64,000 nucleotides of DNA from JAPSGM01 sp963777045. Lineage in GTDB: Bacteria; Chloroflexota; Limnocylindria; QHBO01. The stretch covers positions 1-64,000 of the forward strand of contig CAVZPD010000007.1 in the NCBI GenBank assembly GCA_963777045.1, read 5' to 3'. Under the pieces are notes generated by a model, which was not told the origin of the DNA, ran no database searches, and saw only the letters and a program-made list of their open reading frames with translations. Positions 46,705 through 63,974 of the stretch are shown in pieces; within the stretch, counting starts at the first letter, position 1; every line of letters starts with the position of its first letter. The position numbers were made by a program, and so were the translations under genes.

Positions 46705-47026
46705 GATCTTCCGAGCGTGGGTCCTGATACCGGAGAGGAGCCTTCCCGACCATCGAGCCGCGCCCCGTGGATACCGTTCAGTGCCTGTCGAGACCCGAAG
46801 CGAGCACTGCTCATGGATTTTGGACTCGGCGCCTGCTGTATTCAGGCCATCCAGCACTAGCCCACCGGGCTACGCCTCATCACGCTCCATCTGCTGAGCA
46901 GCAGATCCGCCGCTCGCCGCGCGCGACTGGCGCTTGTCTGTCCCCGCGGCCTTACTCGTCTTGAAGAACCCATCGGCCCCTTCGCGGTCAGTTGTGCGGA
47001 TGGGGCTGCCCCAGTACCGGAGGAAG
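46705..47026. other. Gap with nothing recognisable
   Basis: These 322 bases have no convincing coding frame, RNA gene or promoter. They probably belong to the decayed region that begins after prfC. Confidence 0.4.
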
Positions 47027-47503
47027 ATGATGGATACGACGAGGCAGCGCGAGCAGGGGCCGCGACTGCCGCCGCGCTGGTTCATCCGCTCGTTCTGGGC
47101 GGTGCAGCGTGCCGCCTATGGAGTGAGCTGCGGCCGCTTGGGCCTGGTGACCGCCAAGCCAGACCGCCAGGGCATGCTTCGGCTCCGAACGGTGGGGCGT
47201 CGCAGCGGCAAGGAGCGGAGTGCCATCCTCGGCTACTTCGAGGACGGTCCCGACCTCGTCACCATGGCCATGAACGGCTGGGCCGATGCCGAGCCCGCCT
47301 GGTGGCTGAACCTGCAAGCCCATCCCGATACCACTGTCGATCTCCCCGGCGGGTCGCGCCCCGTCCATGCACGTGCAGCAAGCCCGGATGAGCGACCGCG
47401 CCTGTGGACCAGGTGGGCGGAGCTGGACAAGGGCCTCGACTCGTTCGCCGCGCGGCGCTCCCGCGAAACCGCGGTCGTGATCCTGTCGCCCCGTCCTGAG
47501 TAG
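47027..47503 (+). CDS. Deazaflavin (F420)-dependent nitroreductase family protein
   Basis: This 158-residue protein has the split-barrel fold of the Ddn-like family, which uses coenzyme F420. Signs are T-V-G-R-R-S-G-K-E-R (about 56-65, the cofactor-phosphate loop), L-G-Y-F-E-D-G, and the P-A-W-W-L-N-L-Q-A-H-P-D (about 90-101) signature. The ATG at 47027 (or 47030) follows GGAGGAAG. The native substrate is unknown; relatives reduce quinones or nitro compounds. With the CofE-like gene at 14012 it suggests that this organism makes and uses F420. It lies directly upstream of the rpoB promoter. Confidence 0.88.
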   Translation: MMDTTRQREQGPRLPPRWFIRSFWAVQRAAYGVSCGRLGLVTAKPDRQGMLRLRTVGRRSGKERSAILGYFEDGPDLVTMAMNGWADAEPAWWLNLQAHPDTTVDLPGGSRPVHARAASPDERPRLWTRWAELDKGLDSFAARRSRETAVVILSPRPE

Positions 47504-47586
47504 GGTTCCTCGCGGACCCTCGAGCATTTCAAACGGATGGGCGAGACCCGTTGGGCTTGCCAGGATTGGAGAATGGACCGCTTCGG

Positions 47587-47614
47587 TTGACGAAGCGATA
47601 GAGGGTGATATACT
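47587..47614 (+). promoter_or_regulatory. rpoBC promoter
   Basis: TTGACG (47587-47592), a 16-base spacer and TATACT (47609-47614), about 60 bases before rpoB. Its strength fits the separation of rpoB from rplL. Confidence 0.8.
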
Positions 47615-47674
47615 GCCCGTTCGCATGTCCGCGCCTCAGCATGCGTTCCACCCTGCCCCCGATAGGAGTCCTGA

Positions 47675-51157
<3,483 letters not shown>

Positions 51158-51162
51158 CCACG

Positions 51163-51188
51163 GCGTGGCGCCGGCTTCGGCGCCACGC
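51163..51188 (+). terminator. rpoB-rpoC intergenic hairpin
   Basis: GCGTGGCGCCG (51163-51173) and CGGCGCCACGC (51178-51188) form a perfect 11-bp stem with loop GCTT and no T-run. It may be a processing or partial attenuation site setting the RpoB:RpoC ratio. Confidence 0.5.
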
Positions 51189-51278
51189 ACAGCCATCGGT
51201 CCATCACCTGTCGGGGCGTGGTCATCCCCGTCGCAGCGACCAGTACGCGGCGTTCAGCCGCAGGAGTCGTAGTCGCAC

Positions 51279-55718
<4,440 letters not shown>

Positions 55719-55770
55719 CGGTCACCTCCTGCCACACCGCGAGGGCGGGCCGGGGCAACCGGTCCGCCTT

Positions 55771-56065
55771 CGTTGCACCTGCCGCAACGTTTCGCTCCGG
55801 GCAGTCTGGGTGATGGGCCTTCTGGAGTGATTCGTTGCACCTGCCGCAACGTTTCGCGCCGGCAGCGTCCGTCTGGAGTGATTCGTTGCACCTGCCGCAA
55901 CGTTTCGCGCGGGAAGGGTCGGTCTGGAGTGATTCGTTGCACCTGCCGCAACGTTTCGCGCGGGAAGGGTCGGTCTGGAGTGATTCGTTGCACCTGCCGC
56001 AACGTTTCGCTCCGGAGCCCGCCGAAATGCAGCATCCGGGAGTGGATTGTTGCGCTGGATGCAAC
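55771..56065. repeat. Six-copy hairpin array in the rpoC-rpsL gap
   Basis: Five near-identical dyads CGTTGC-ACCTGCC-GCAACG stand at 55771, 55833, 55884, 55935 and 55986, and a degenerate sixth (GTTGC-N7-GCAAC) at 56049. Spacings are 62, 51, 51, 51 and about 62. In the 51-bp units the flanks (CTGGAGTGATT upstream, TTTCGC downstream) are repeated too. Each dyad can form a 6-bp hairpin. The array lies between rpoC and the str promoter. Confidence 0.9.
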
Positions 56066-56094
56066 GGGAACGCGATCCGGGCGCGAGCCGGCAC

Positions 56095-56103
56095 ATCTAT
56101 CGG
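56095..56103. repeat. Solitary CGATAGATC-type box
   Basis: ATCTATCGG, within CACATCTATCGGT. The same 12-13 bases form box 2 of array A (8674-8685). It is centred 42 bases after the last hairpin dyad and 45 bases before the str promoter. Confidence 0.6.
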
Positions 56104-56144
56104 TAACCCGCGCGCACGACCGGTGCATGGCGTGGGCCCGTCGG

Positions 56145-56174
56145 TTGACACTCCATCGGGCCGAACCGTATACT
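56145..56174 (+). promoter_or_regulatory. str operon promoter
   Basis: TTGACA (56145-56150), an 18-base spacer and TATACT (56169-56174): a near-perfect sigma-A promoter. It leaves a 5' leader of about 150 bases before rpsL, with short hairpins but no recognised regulatory fold. Confidence 0.85.
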
Positions 56175-56332
56175 CCGCCTTCGGTGTCCCGGTCGTCGGG
56201 GCGCCTTCGTGTGTGCCCTTTCGGGCACCCCTTGCTGAAGCTCAAGAGTGGCCCGTCTCGGGGTCGCCGTGTGTCCGGCGGGGAGCGAAATCGAACCAGA
56301 TCCAGATCTAGCGAACGAACGCGAGGTTCTCG

Positions 56333-56746
56333 TTGCCAACAATCAGCCAGCTGGTCCGCAAGGGCCGCAAGCCGGCAGGCAAGAAGGTCAAGGCGCCGGC
56401 ACTGCGCCGCACGCTCAACACGCTGGAGCAGACCAGCTCCATGGGGCGTGGCGCACCGCAGCGCCGTGGTGTCTGCCTGCAGGTCATGACGCGCACCCCG
56501 AAGAAGCCGAACTCGGCTCTCCGCAAGGTTGCCCGCGTCCGGCTGGTCAACGGGATGGAGGTCACTGCCTACATCCCGGGCATCGGGCACAACCTGCAGG
56601 AGCACTCGGTCGTGCTCGTTCGCGGCGGCAAGGTCCGTGACCTGCCGGCGGTCAAGTACCACATCGTGCGCGGCACCCTGGATGCCGCCGGTGTGCGCGA
56701 CCGCAAGCAGGGGCGCAGCAAGTACGGCGCGAAGAAGGGCAGCTAG
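56333..56746 (+). CDS. rpsL: 30S ribosomal protein S12
   Basis: S12 sits at the decoding centre. The 137-residue protein has the longer Firmicutes-type form, with a loop of about 14 residues between K-A-P-A-L and P-Q-R-R-G-V-C. T-P-K-K-P-N-S-A-L-R-K and G-H-N-L-Q-E-H-S-V-V-L-V-R-G-G carry the lysines altered in streptomycin-resistant mutants; here they are wild type. The start is TTG at 56333 with GAGG upstream; family similarity (P-T-I-S-Q-L) leaves no alternative. rpsG follows after 4 bp. Confidence 0.97.
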   Translation: MPTISQLVRKGRKPAGKKVKAPALRRTLNTLEQTSSMGRGAPQRRGVCLQVMTRTPKKPNSALRKVARVRLVNGMEVTAYIPGIGHNLQEHSVVLVRGGKVRDLPAVKYHIVRGTLDAAGVRDRKQGRSKYGAKKGS

Positions 56747-56750
56747 ACCC

Positions 56751-57224
56751 ATGCCTCGCCGTCCCACCATCGCGCGCAAGACGAAGTACCAGGAGGAGCT
56801 GGCCGGCACCGCGCTGACGATCGACCAGTTCACCAACAAGCTGATGCGCGGCGGGAAGCGCCAGCTCGCTTCGCGCATCCTGGAGGACGCCATCGCGCGC
56901 TGCGAGAAGTCGGCCGGTCGCGCCGGGGTGGAGGTCATGGAGCTCGCCCTGCGCAACGCGATGCCGCTGATCGAGGTCAAGCCCAAGCGCGTCGGCGGTT
57001 CGACCTACCAGATCCCCGTCGAGGTGCGCGCAGACCGCCGCATCAGCCTGGGGATGCGCTGGCTGATCGAGTCCGCGCGCAAGCGGAACGGCCGCAGCAT
57101 GGCCGAGAAGCTGGCCGCCGAGTTCATGGACGCCTCGAATGGCGTTGGCGCCGCGGTCAAGCGCCGCGAGGACACGCACAGGATGGCTGAGGCAAACCGT
57201 GCCTTCAGCCACTTCAAGTGGTAG
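56751..57224 (+). CDS. rpsG: 30S ribosomal protein S7
   Basis: S7 organises the 3' domain of 16S rRNA, and in E. coli represses this operon. The 157-residue protein is of standard length. Family text includes M-R-G-G-K-R, K-P-K-R-V-G-G-S-T-Y-Q-I-P-V-E-V and R-W-L-I-E-S-A-R-K-R. The C-terminal W after H-F-K is usual for bacterial S7. The ATG at 56751 lies close behind rpsL. Confidence 0.98.
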   Translation: MPRRPTIARKTKYQEELAGTALTIDQFTNKLMRGGKRQLASRILEDAIARCEKSAGRAGVEVMELALRNAMPLIEVKPKRVGGSTYQIPVEVRADRRISLGMRWLIESARKRNGRSMAEKLAAEFMDASNGVGAAVKRREDTHRMAEANRAFSHFKW

Positions 57225-57232
57225 GCGCGACC

Positions 57233-59335
<2,103 letters not shown>

Positions 59336-59368
59336 GACCGGAAGAAAAGGAGCAACGAAGGACAGACC

Positions 59369-60574
59369 ATGGCCAAGCAGAAGTTCGACCGATCCAAGCC
59401 GCACGTGAACGTGGGCACCATCGGTCACGTTGACCACGGCAAGACCACCCTGACGGCGGCGATCACGAAGTACCTGGCGCTGAGCGGCGGGGCTGACTTC
59501 CGCGCCTTCGACTCGATCGACAACGCTCCCGAGGAGCGTCAGCGCGGCATCACCATCGCGATCGCGCACGTCGAGTACACGACCGCGAACCGCCACTACG
59601 CGCACGTCGACTGCCCCGGTCACGCCGACTACATCAAGAACATGATCACCGGTGCCGCCCAGATGGACGGCGCCATCCTGGTCGTGTCCGCCGCCGACGG
59701 GCCGATGCCCCAGACGCGCGAGCACATCCTGCTGGCCCGCCAGGTGGAGGTCCCGTCGCTGGTCGTCTACCTCAACAAGGTGGACATGGTCGACGACGAG
59801 ATGCTGGTCGACCTGGTCGAGATGGAGGTCCGGGAGCTCCTCAGCAAGTACGAGTTCCCCGGCGATGACATCCCGGTCATCCGCGGCTCGGCGCTCAAGG
59901 CGCTCGAGTCGAGCAGCACCGATCCGGAGGCGGAGGAGTACGCCTCAATCAAGGAGCTGATGGAGGCGGTCGACAGTTACATCCCGACCCCCGAGCGCGA
60001 CATCGACAAGCCGTTCCTGATGCCGATCGAGGACGTCTTCGGCATCAAGGGCCGCGGCACGGTGGCCACCGGTCGCATCGAGCGCGGTACGGTCAACACC
60101 GGCGAGAGCGTCGAGCTGGTGGGCATCCACCAGGACAAGGCGCGCAGCCTGGTGGTGACCGGCGTCGAGATGTTCAAGAAGACCCTCGACCGCGGCGAGG
60201 CGGGCGACAACGTCGGCCTGCTGCTGCGAGGCATCGAGCGCGACGAGATCGAGCGGGGCCAGGTGCTGGCCAAGCCCGGCAGCGTCAAGCCCGGCACCAA
60301 GTTCAAGGCCGAGGTGCTCGTCCTGAGCAAGGAGGAGGGCGGCCGCCATACGCCGTTCTACGCCGGCTACCGCCCGCAGTTCTACCTCCGCACGACCGAT
60401 GTCACCGGGGCGATCAAGCTCCCGGAGGGCGTCGAGATGATCATGCCGGGCGACAACGTCAACATCGACGTCGAGCTGATCACGCCCATCGCCATCGAGC
60501 AGGGGCAGCGCTTCGCAATTCGCGAGGGCGGCCACACCGTCGGGGCGGGCGTGATCACCGAGGTCATCGGCTAA
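59369..60574 (+). CDS. tuf: Elongation factor Tu
   Basis: EF-Tu delivers aminoacyl-tRNA. The 401-residue protein has G1 G-H-V-D-H-G-K-T, switch I R-G-I-T-I-A-I-A-H-V-E-Y, G3 D-C-P-G-H-A, G4 N-K-V-D and a normal domain II/III. Near residue 182 there is the short insertion-prone text S-S-S-T-D-P-E-A-E-E-Y, common in Gram-positive EF-Tu. The ATG at 59369 is preceded by AAAGGAG. rpsJ follows after only 4 bases, joining the str and S10 operons. Confidence 0.98.
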   Translation: MAKQKFDRSKPHVNVGTIGHVDHGKTTLTAAITKYLALSGGADFRAFDSIDNAPEERQRGITIAIAHVEYTTANRHYAHVDCPGHADYIKNMITGAAQMDGAILVVSAADGPMPQTREHILLARQVEVPSLVVYLNKVDMVDDEMLVDLVEMEVRELLSKYEFPGDDIPVIRGSALKALESSSTDPEAEEYASIKELMEAVDSYIPTPERDIDKPFLMPIEDVFGIKGRGTVATGRIERGTVNTGESVELVGIHQDKARSLVVTGVEMFKKTLDRGEAGDNVGLLLRGIERDEIERGQVLAKPGSVKPGTKFKAEVLVLSKEEGGRHTPFYAGYRPQFYLRTTDVTGAIKLPEGVEMIMPGDNVNIDVELITPIAIEQGQRFAIREGGHTVGAGVITEVIG

Positions 60575-60578
60575 CGCG

Positions 60579-60887
60579 ATGGCCAAGCAGCGCATCCGCA
60601 TCCGGCTCAAGGCGTACGACCACAAGCTGCTCGACCAGTCGGCCGAGCAGATCGTGGAGACCGCGCAGCGAACCGGGGCCGCGATAGCGGGACCGGTCCC
60701 GCTGCCGACTCGGATCGAGAAGTACACCGTCATCCGCGGGCCGTTCGTGCACAAGGACGGGCGGGAGCAGTTCGAGATCAGGACGCACAAGCGGCTGATC
60801 GACATCATCGATCCGTCGACCAAGACGGTGGATGCGCTGATGCGGCTCAGTCTGGCCGCAGGCGTGGATATCGAAATCAAGATGTGA
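60579..60887 (+). CDS. rpsJ: 30S ribosomal protein S10 (NusE)
   Basis: S10 belongs to the small subunit head and, as NusE, to antitermination complexes with NusB. The 102-residue protein shows R-I-R-L-K-A-Y-D-H-K-L-L-D, P-L-P-T-R and H-K-D-G-R-E-Q-F-E-I-R-T-H-K-R. All are typical. It follows tuf with no room for a promoter, so the S10 operon is probably read from the str promoter. Confidence 0.98.
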   Translation: MAKQRIRIRLKAYDHKLLDQSAEQIVETAQRTGAAIAGPVPLPTRIEKYTVIRGPFVHKDGREQFEIRTHKRLIDIIDPSTKTVDALMRLSLAAGVDIEIKM

Positions 60888-60891
60888 AGCG

Positions 60892-60915
60892 GGGGCTCCG
60901 CACCGTAGGAGCCCC
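60892..60915 (+). promoter_or_regulatory. Hairpin between rpsJ and rplC
   Basis: GGGGCTCC (60892-60899) pairs with GGAGCCCC (60908-60915), an 8-bp perfect stem with an 8-base loop. Without a T-run it may be a regulatory or stabilising structure in the S10 operon. Confidence 0.5.
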
Positions 60916-60948
60916 AACTTCCGCCATCGAGGAGAGGAAGTCACCAGA

Positions 60949-61572
60949 GTGCCGGCAGGTTTGATCGGGCGGAAGCTCGGCATGACGCGAATCTTCGGGG
61001 ACGACGGAACCGTCGTCCCGGTCAGCGTCATCCAGGCGACGCCCAACACCATCACGCGGCTCCGCACGCCGGAGCAGGACGGCTACGCCGCCCTGCAGCT
61101 GGGTGCCGGTTCCGCGCGCCGGGTGACCAGGCCGGTCGCCGGCCAGTTCAAGGCGCTGGCCAAGGACCAGCAGAAGCCCGCCGCCGTGCGTGAGTTCCGG
61201 GTCGAGGCCGTGGACGAGTACGAGGTGGGGCAGACGCTGGACGTCGGCCTCTTCGAGGCTGGCGAGCTGGTAGACGTGACCGGTATCAGCAAGGGTCACG
61301 GCTTCACCGGCACCATCGCCCGCCACAACTTCAAGCGCGGGCCGAAGACGCACGGCTCCGACAACTACCGCAAGCCGGGCTCCATCGGCGCCGGTACCAC
61401 TCCGGGGCGCGTCTTCAAGGGGACGCCGATGGGGGGGCACATGGGCGACGAGCGGGTCACGGTCAAGAAGCTGAAGGTCGTCAAGGTCGACGCCGAGCGC
61501 AACCTCATCCTGGTCAAGGGTGCGGTGCCCGGCGCACGCAACGGCCTGCTGCTGGTCCAGAAGGCGAAGTGA
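60949..61572 (+). CDS. rplC: 50S ribosomal protein L3
   Basis: L3 reaches the peptidyl-transferase centre and nucleates large-subunit assembly. The 207-residue protein has G-L-I-G-R-K-L-G-M-T-R-I-F, G-H-G-F-T-G-T-I-A-R-H-N-F and the long loop M-G-G-H-M-G. The start is GTG at 60949 with GAGGAGAGG upstream. Its codon 14 is CGA, a codon that tRNA-Arg(GCG) should not read. Confidence 0.97.
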   Translation: MPAGLIGRKLGMTRIFGDDGTVVPVSVIQATPNTITRLRTPEQDGYAALQLGAGSARRVTRPVAGQFKALAKDQQKPAAVREFRVEAVDEYEVGQTLDVGLFEAGELVDVTGISKGHGFTGTIARHNFKRGPKTHGSDNYRKPGSIGAGTTPGRVFKGTPMGGHMGDERVTVKKLKVVKVDAERNLILVKGAVPGARNGLLLVQKAK

Positions 61573-61574
61573 CG

Positions 61575-62198
61575 ATGTCCGAGACGACGATGCTCAAGGC
61601 GAACGGCTCCAAGGGGGGCAAGGTAAAGCTGGCCGACTCGCTCTTCGCCGCGCCGATCAACGAGAACCTCATCCACCAGGCGGTGGTCCGCCAGATGGCG
61701 AACCGGCGCCTCGGCACGGCCGACACCATGACCCGCGGCGAGGTCCGCGGTGGCGGCGCCAAACCGTGGCGCCAGAAGGGGACCGGTCGGGCGCGGCAGG
61801 GAAGCCGTCGCTCCCCGCAGTGGAAGGGCGGCGGCGTGGTCTTCGGACCGCACCCCCGCGGCTACGACCAGAAGATGAACGCGAAGATGCGCCGCGCGGC
61901 GCTGCAGGGCGCCCTCTCCGCCAAGGCGGCCGACGGCGCGCTGCGCGTGGTCGAGGGCTTCGAGCTCGAAGAGATCGGGACGCGGGCCATGGCCGAACGC
62001 CTCGCTGCGTGGGAGGCCGGCGGCAAGGTGCTGCTGGTGCTGGCCGCGCGCGATCACGTGGTGGAGCGCTCCTGCCGCAACCTGCGCGAGGTGCGCGTGA
62101 TCCTGGCCGACAGCCTCAACGTGGTCGACCTGCTCGATGCGGACACGATCGTCTTCACCGGCGATGCCCTCGCGCGTGCCCAGGAGGTGTACGCGTGA
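61575..62198 (+). CDS. rplD: 50S ribosomal protein L4
   Basis: L4 lines the exit tunnel and in E. coli represses the S10 operon. The 207-residue protein has the tunnel loop R-G-E-V-R-G-G-G-A-K-P-W-R-Q-K-G-T-G-R-A and G-P-H-P-R. The ATG at 61575 is 2 bases after the rplC stop; a GTG at 61569 overlapping that stop is also possible. It overlaps rplW by 4 bases. Confidence 0.97.
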   Translation: MSETTMLKANGSKGGKVKLADSLFAAPINENLIHQAVVRQMANRRLGTADTMTRGEVRGGGAKPWRQKGTGRARQGSRRSPQWKGGGVVFGPHPRGYDQKMNAKMRRAALQGALSAKAADGALRVVEGFELEEIGTRAMAERLAAWEAGGKVLLVLAARDHVVERSCRNLREVRVILADSLNVVDLLDADTIVFTGDALARAQEVYA

Positions 62199-62491
62199 CC
62201 GCGATCAGCATCCATGACGTGCTCCTGCGTCCCGTGATCAGCGAGAAGAGCGTCGCCGAGACGGAGCGCAACAACTACACGTTCGCGGTCGCTCGCGACG
62301 CGAACAAGTTCCAGATCAAGCAGGCCGTCGAAGCGGAGTTCAAGGTCAACGTCCTTGGCGTCCGGGTGCTGACGGTCAAGCCCAAGCAGAAGCGACGCGG
62401 TCGCCGGCAGCTGGGAATCGTGCCGGGCTGGCGCAAGGCGGTGGTCACCATCGCCGAGGGCCAGAAGATCGAGCTCTTCGAGGCGGTGTAA
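62195..62491 (+). CDS. rplW: 50S ribosomal protein L23
   Basis: L23 forms the tunnel-exit docking site for SRP and trigger factor. The 98-residue protein shows V-L-L-R-P-V-I-S-E-K-S, N-N-Y-T-F-A-V and the basic loop K-P-K-Q-K-R-R-G-R-R. The start is GTG overlapping the rplD stop (GTGA). Confidence 0.97.
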   Translation: MTAISIHDVLLRPVISEKSVAETERNNYTFAVARDANKFQIKQAVEAEFKVNVLGVRVLTVKPKQKRRGRRQLGIVPGWRKAVVTIAEGQKIELFEAV

Positions 62492-62497
62492 CGAACG

Positions 62498-63328
62498 ATG
62501 CCACTCCGTAACTACCGACCGACGAGCCCTGGCCTCCGGCAGATGACGCGGGCCACGTTCGAAGAGGTCACCACCGACAAGCCGCACAAGCCGCTGACCG
62601 AGCGCCTCGTCTCGAAGGCCGGGCGCAACAGCCAGGGCAAGCTGACCGTGCGACATCGCGGGGCGGGGCACAAGCGCCTGTACCGCGTCATCGACTGGAA
62701 GCGCGACAAGCCCGGCGTCCCGGCGCGGATCGCGACGGTCGAGTACGACCCGAACCGCTCGGCGCGGATCGCCCTGCTCCACTACGCGGACGGCGAGAAG
62801 CGCTACATCCTGCTGCCGCACGGCCTGGAGGTCGGGGATACCCTCGTCTCCGGCCCGGACGTGGAGGCGCGCGTCGGTAACGCGATGCCGCTCTCGCGCA
62901 TGCCGCTCGGCACCCAGGTCCACAACGTGGAGCTGACCGCGGGGCGTGGCGGCCAGATCGTCCGCTCGGCAGGCAGCAGCGCGCAGCTGCTGGCCAAGGA
63001 GGGCGGGATGGCGACCATCCGGCTCCCCTCCGGCGAGGTGCGCCGGGTGCGCGCCGAGTGCATGGCCACCGTCGGCCAGGTGAGCAACCTGGATCACGAG
63101 AACCAGAAGATCGGCAAGGCCGGCCGCAGCCGCCACATGGGCCGCCGCCCGCAGGTGCGCGGCGTGGTGATGAACCCGAACGACCACCCGCACGGTGGTG
63201 GCGAGGGCAAGTCGCCAACCGGCATGCCGCCAAAGACGCCGTGGGGCAAGCCGGCCATGGGCCTGCGGACCCGCAGGAACAAGACGTCCGGAAAGATGAT
63301 CGTCCGCCGTCGTTACGGACGGGGTTAG
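62498..63328 (+). CDS. rplB: 50S ribosomal protein L2
   Basis: L2 is essential for subunit joining and peptidyl transfer. The 276-residue protein begins P-L-R-N-Y-R-P-T-S-P-G-L-R. It contains R-H-R-G-A-G-H-K-R-L-Y-R and the conserved H-P-H-G-G-G-E-G segment near 227-234, with the histidine implicated in function. The ATG is at 62498, 6 bp after rplW. Confidence 0.98.
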   Translation: MPLRNYRPTSPGLRQMTRATFEEVTTDKPHKPLTERLVSKAGRNSQGKLTVRHRGAGHKRLYRVIDWKRDKPGVPARIATVEYDPNRSARIALLHYADGEKRYILLPHGLEVGDTLVSGPDVEARVGNAMPLSRMPLGTQVHNVELTAGRGGQIVRSAGSSAQLLAKEGGMATIRLPSGEVRRVRAECMATVGQVSNLDHENQKIGKAGRSRHMGRRPQVRGVVMNPNDHPHGGGEGKSPTGMPPKTPWGKPAMGLRTRRNKTSGKMIVRRRYGRG

Positions 63329-63337
63329 GAGAGCTCG

Positions 63338-63622
63338 ATGAGTCGTTCCGTCAAGAAGGGACCATTCGTCGACGCGCGCCTGCTCGGCCGCATCGACGAC
63401 ATGAACAAGCGCAACGAGCGCAACGTGCTGAAGACCTGGTCGCGGGCAAGCGTGATCTTCCCGCAGATGATCGGCCACACCATCGCCGTCCACGATGGAC
63501 TGCGGCACGTGCCGGTCTTCATCACCGAGAACATGGTCGGCCACCGTCTGGGCGAGTTCGCCCCGACGCGGCACTACCGTGGCCACGGGAAGGCCACGGA
63601 GCGCTCATCGGCGCTGAAGTAG
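63338..63622 (+). CDS. rpsS: 30S ribosomal protein S19
   Basis: S19 sits in the head of the small subunit near the A-site finger. The 94-residue protein has S-R-S-V-K-K-G-P-F-V-D, W-S-R-A-S-V-I-F-P-Q-M-I-G, G-H-R-L-G-E-F-A-P-T-R and a basic C-terminus. The ATG at 63338 follows GGAGAG. Confidence 0.98.
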   Translation: MSRSVKKGPFVDARLLGRIDDMNKRNERNVLKTWSRASVIFPQMIGHTIAVHDGLRHVPVFITENMVGHRLGEFAPTRHYRGHGKATERSSALK

Positions 63623-63632
63623 GAGCTGCGAC

Positions 63633-63974
63633 GTGCGCGTGACCGCCACTGCCAAGTACATCCGCATCAGCCCGCGCAAGGTGCGGCTGGTCACCGACCT
63701 CATCGCCGGCAAGCCGGTCGAGGAGGCCGCCGCCATGCTGCGCTTCCTGCCGAACGCGGCAGCGCGCGACGTGGCCAAGGTGCTCAAGAGCGCGACGGCC
63801 AACGCGGAGAACAACTTCAACCTTTCCGCCGACGAGCTCAAGGTGGTCGCCGCCACGGCCGATGAAGGGCCGACGCTCAAGCGCTGGCGGCCACGAGCCC
63901 AGGGGCGGACATTTGGAATCTTGAAGCGAACCAGCCACATCACCATCGCCGTGGCTGACGAAGAGGAGGCCTGA
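63633..63974 (+). CDS. rplV: 50S ribosomal protein L22
   Basis: L22 lines the exit tunnel. The 113-residue protein shows T-A-K-Y-I-R-I-S-P-R-K-V-R-L-V and the beta-hairpin loop R-W-R-P-R-A-Q-G-R-T-F-G-I. The start is GTG at 63633 with AGGAG upstream. The stop overlaps the rpsC start (ATGA-type). Confidence 0.97.
   Translation: MRVTATAKYIRISPRKVRLVTDLIAGKPVEEAAAMLRFLPNAAARDVAKVLKSATANAENNFNLSADELKVVAATADEGPTLKRWRPRAQGRTFGILKRTSHITIAVADEEEA

Noticed and set aside
46870..47085. Small minus-strand protein ending in basic residues
   Set aside because: No ribosome-binding site or family; it overlaps the start of the nitroreductase gene.
55771..56065. CRISPR-like repeat array
   Set aside because: The text between repeats is itself repeated and not unique, the units are partly palindromic, and no cas genes are near. 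It is a tandem hairpin array.
56333..56746. S12 loop of about 14 extra residues as a novel insertion
   Set aside because: Firmicutes S12 proteins have the same 137-residue length with a loop in this place.
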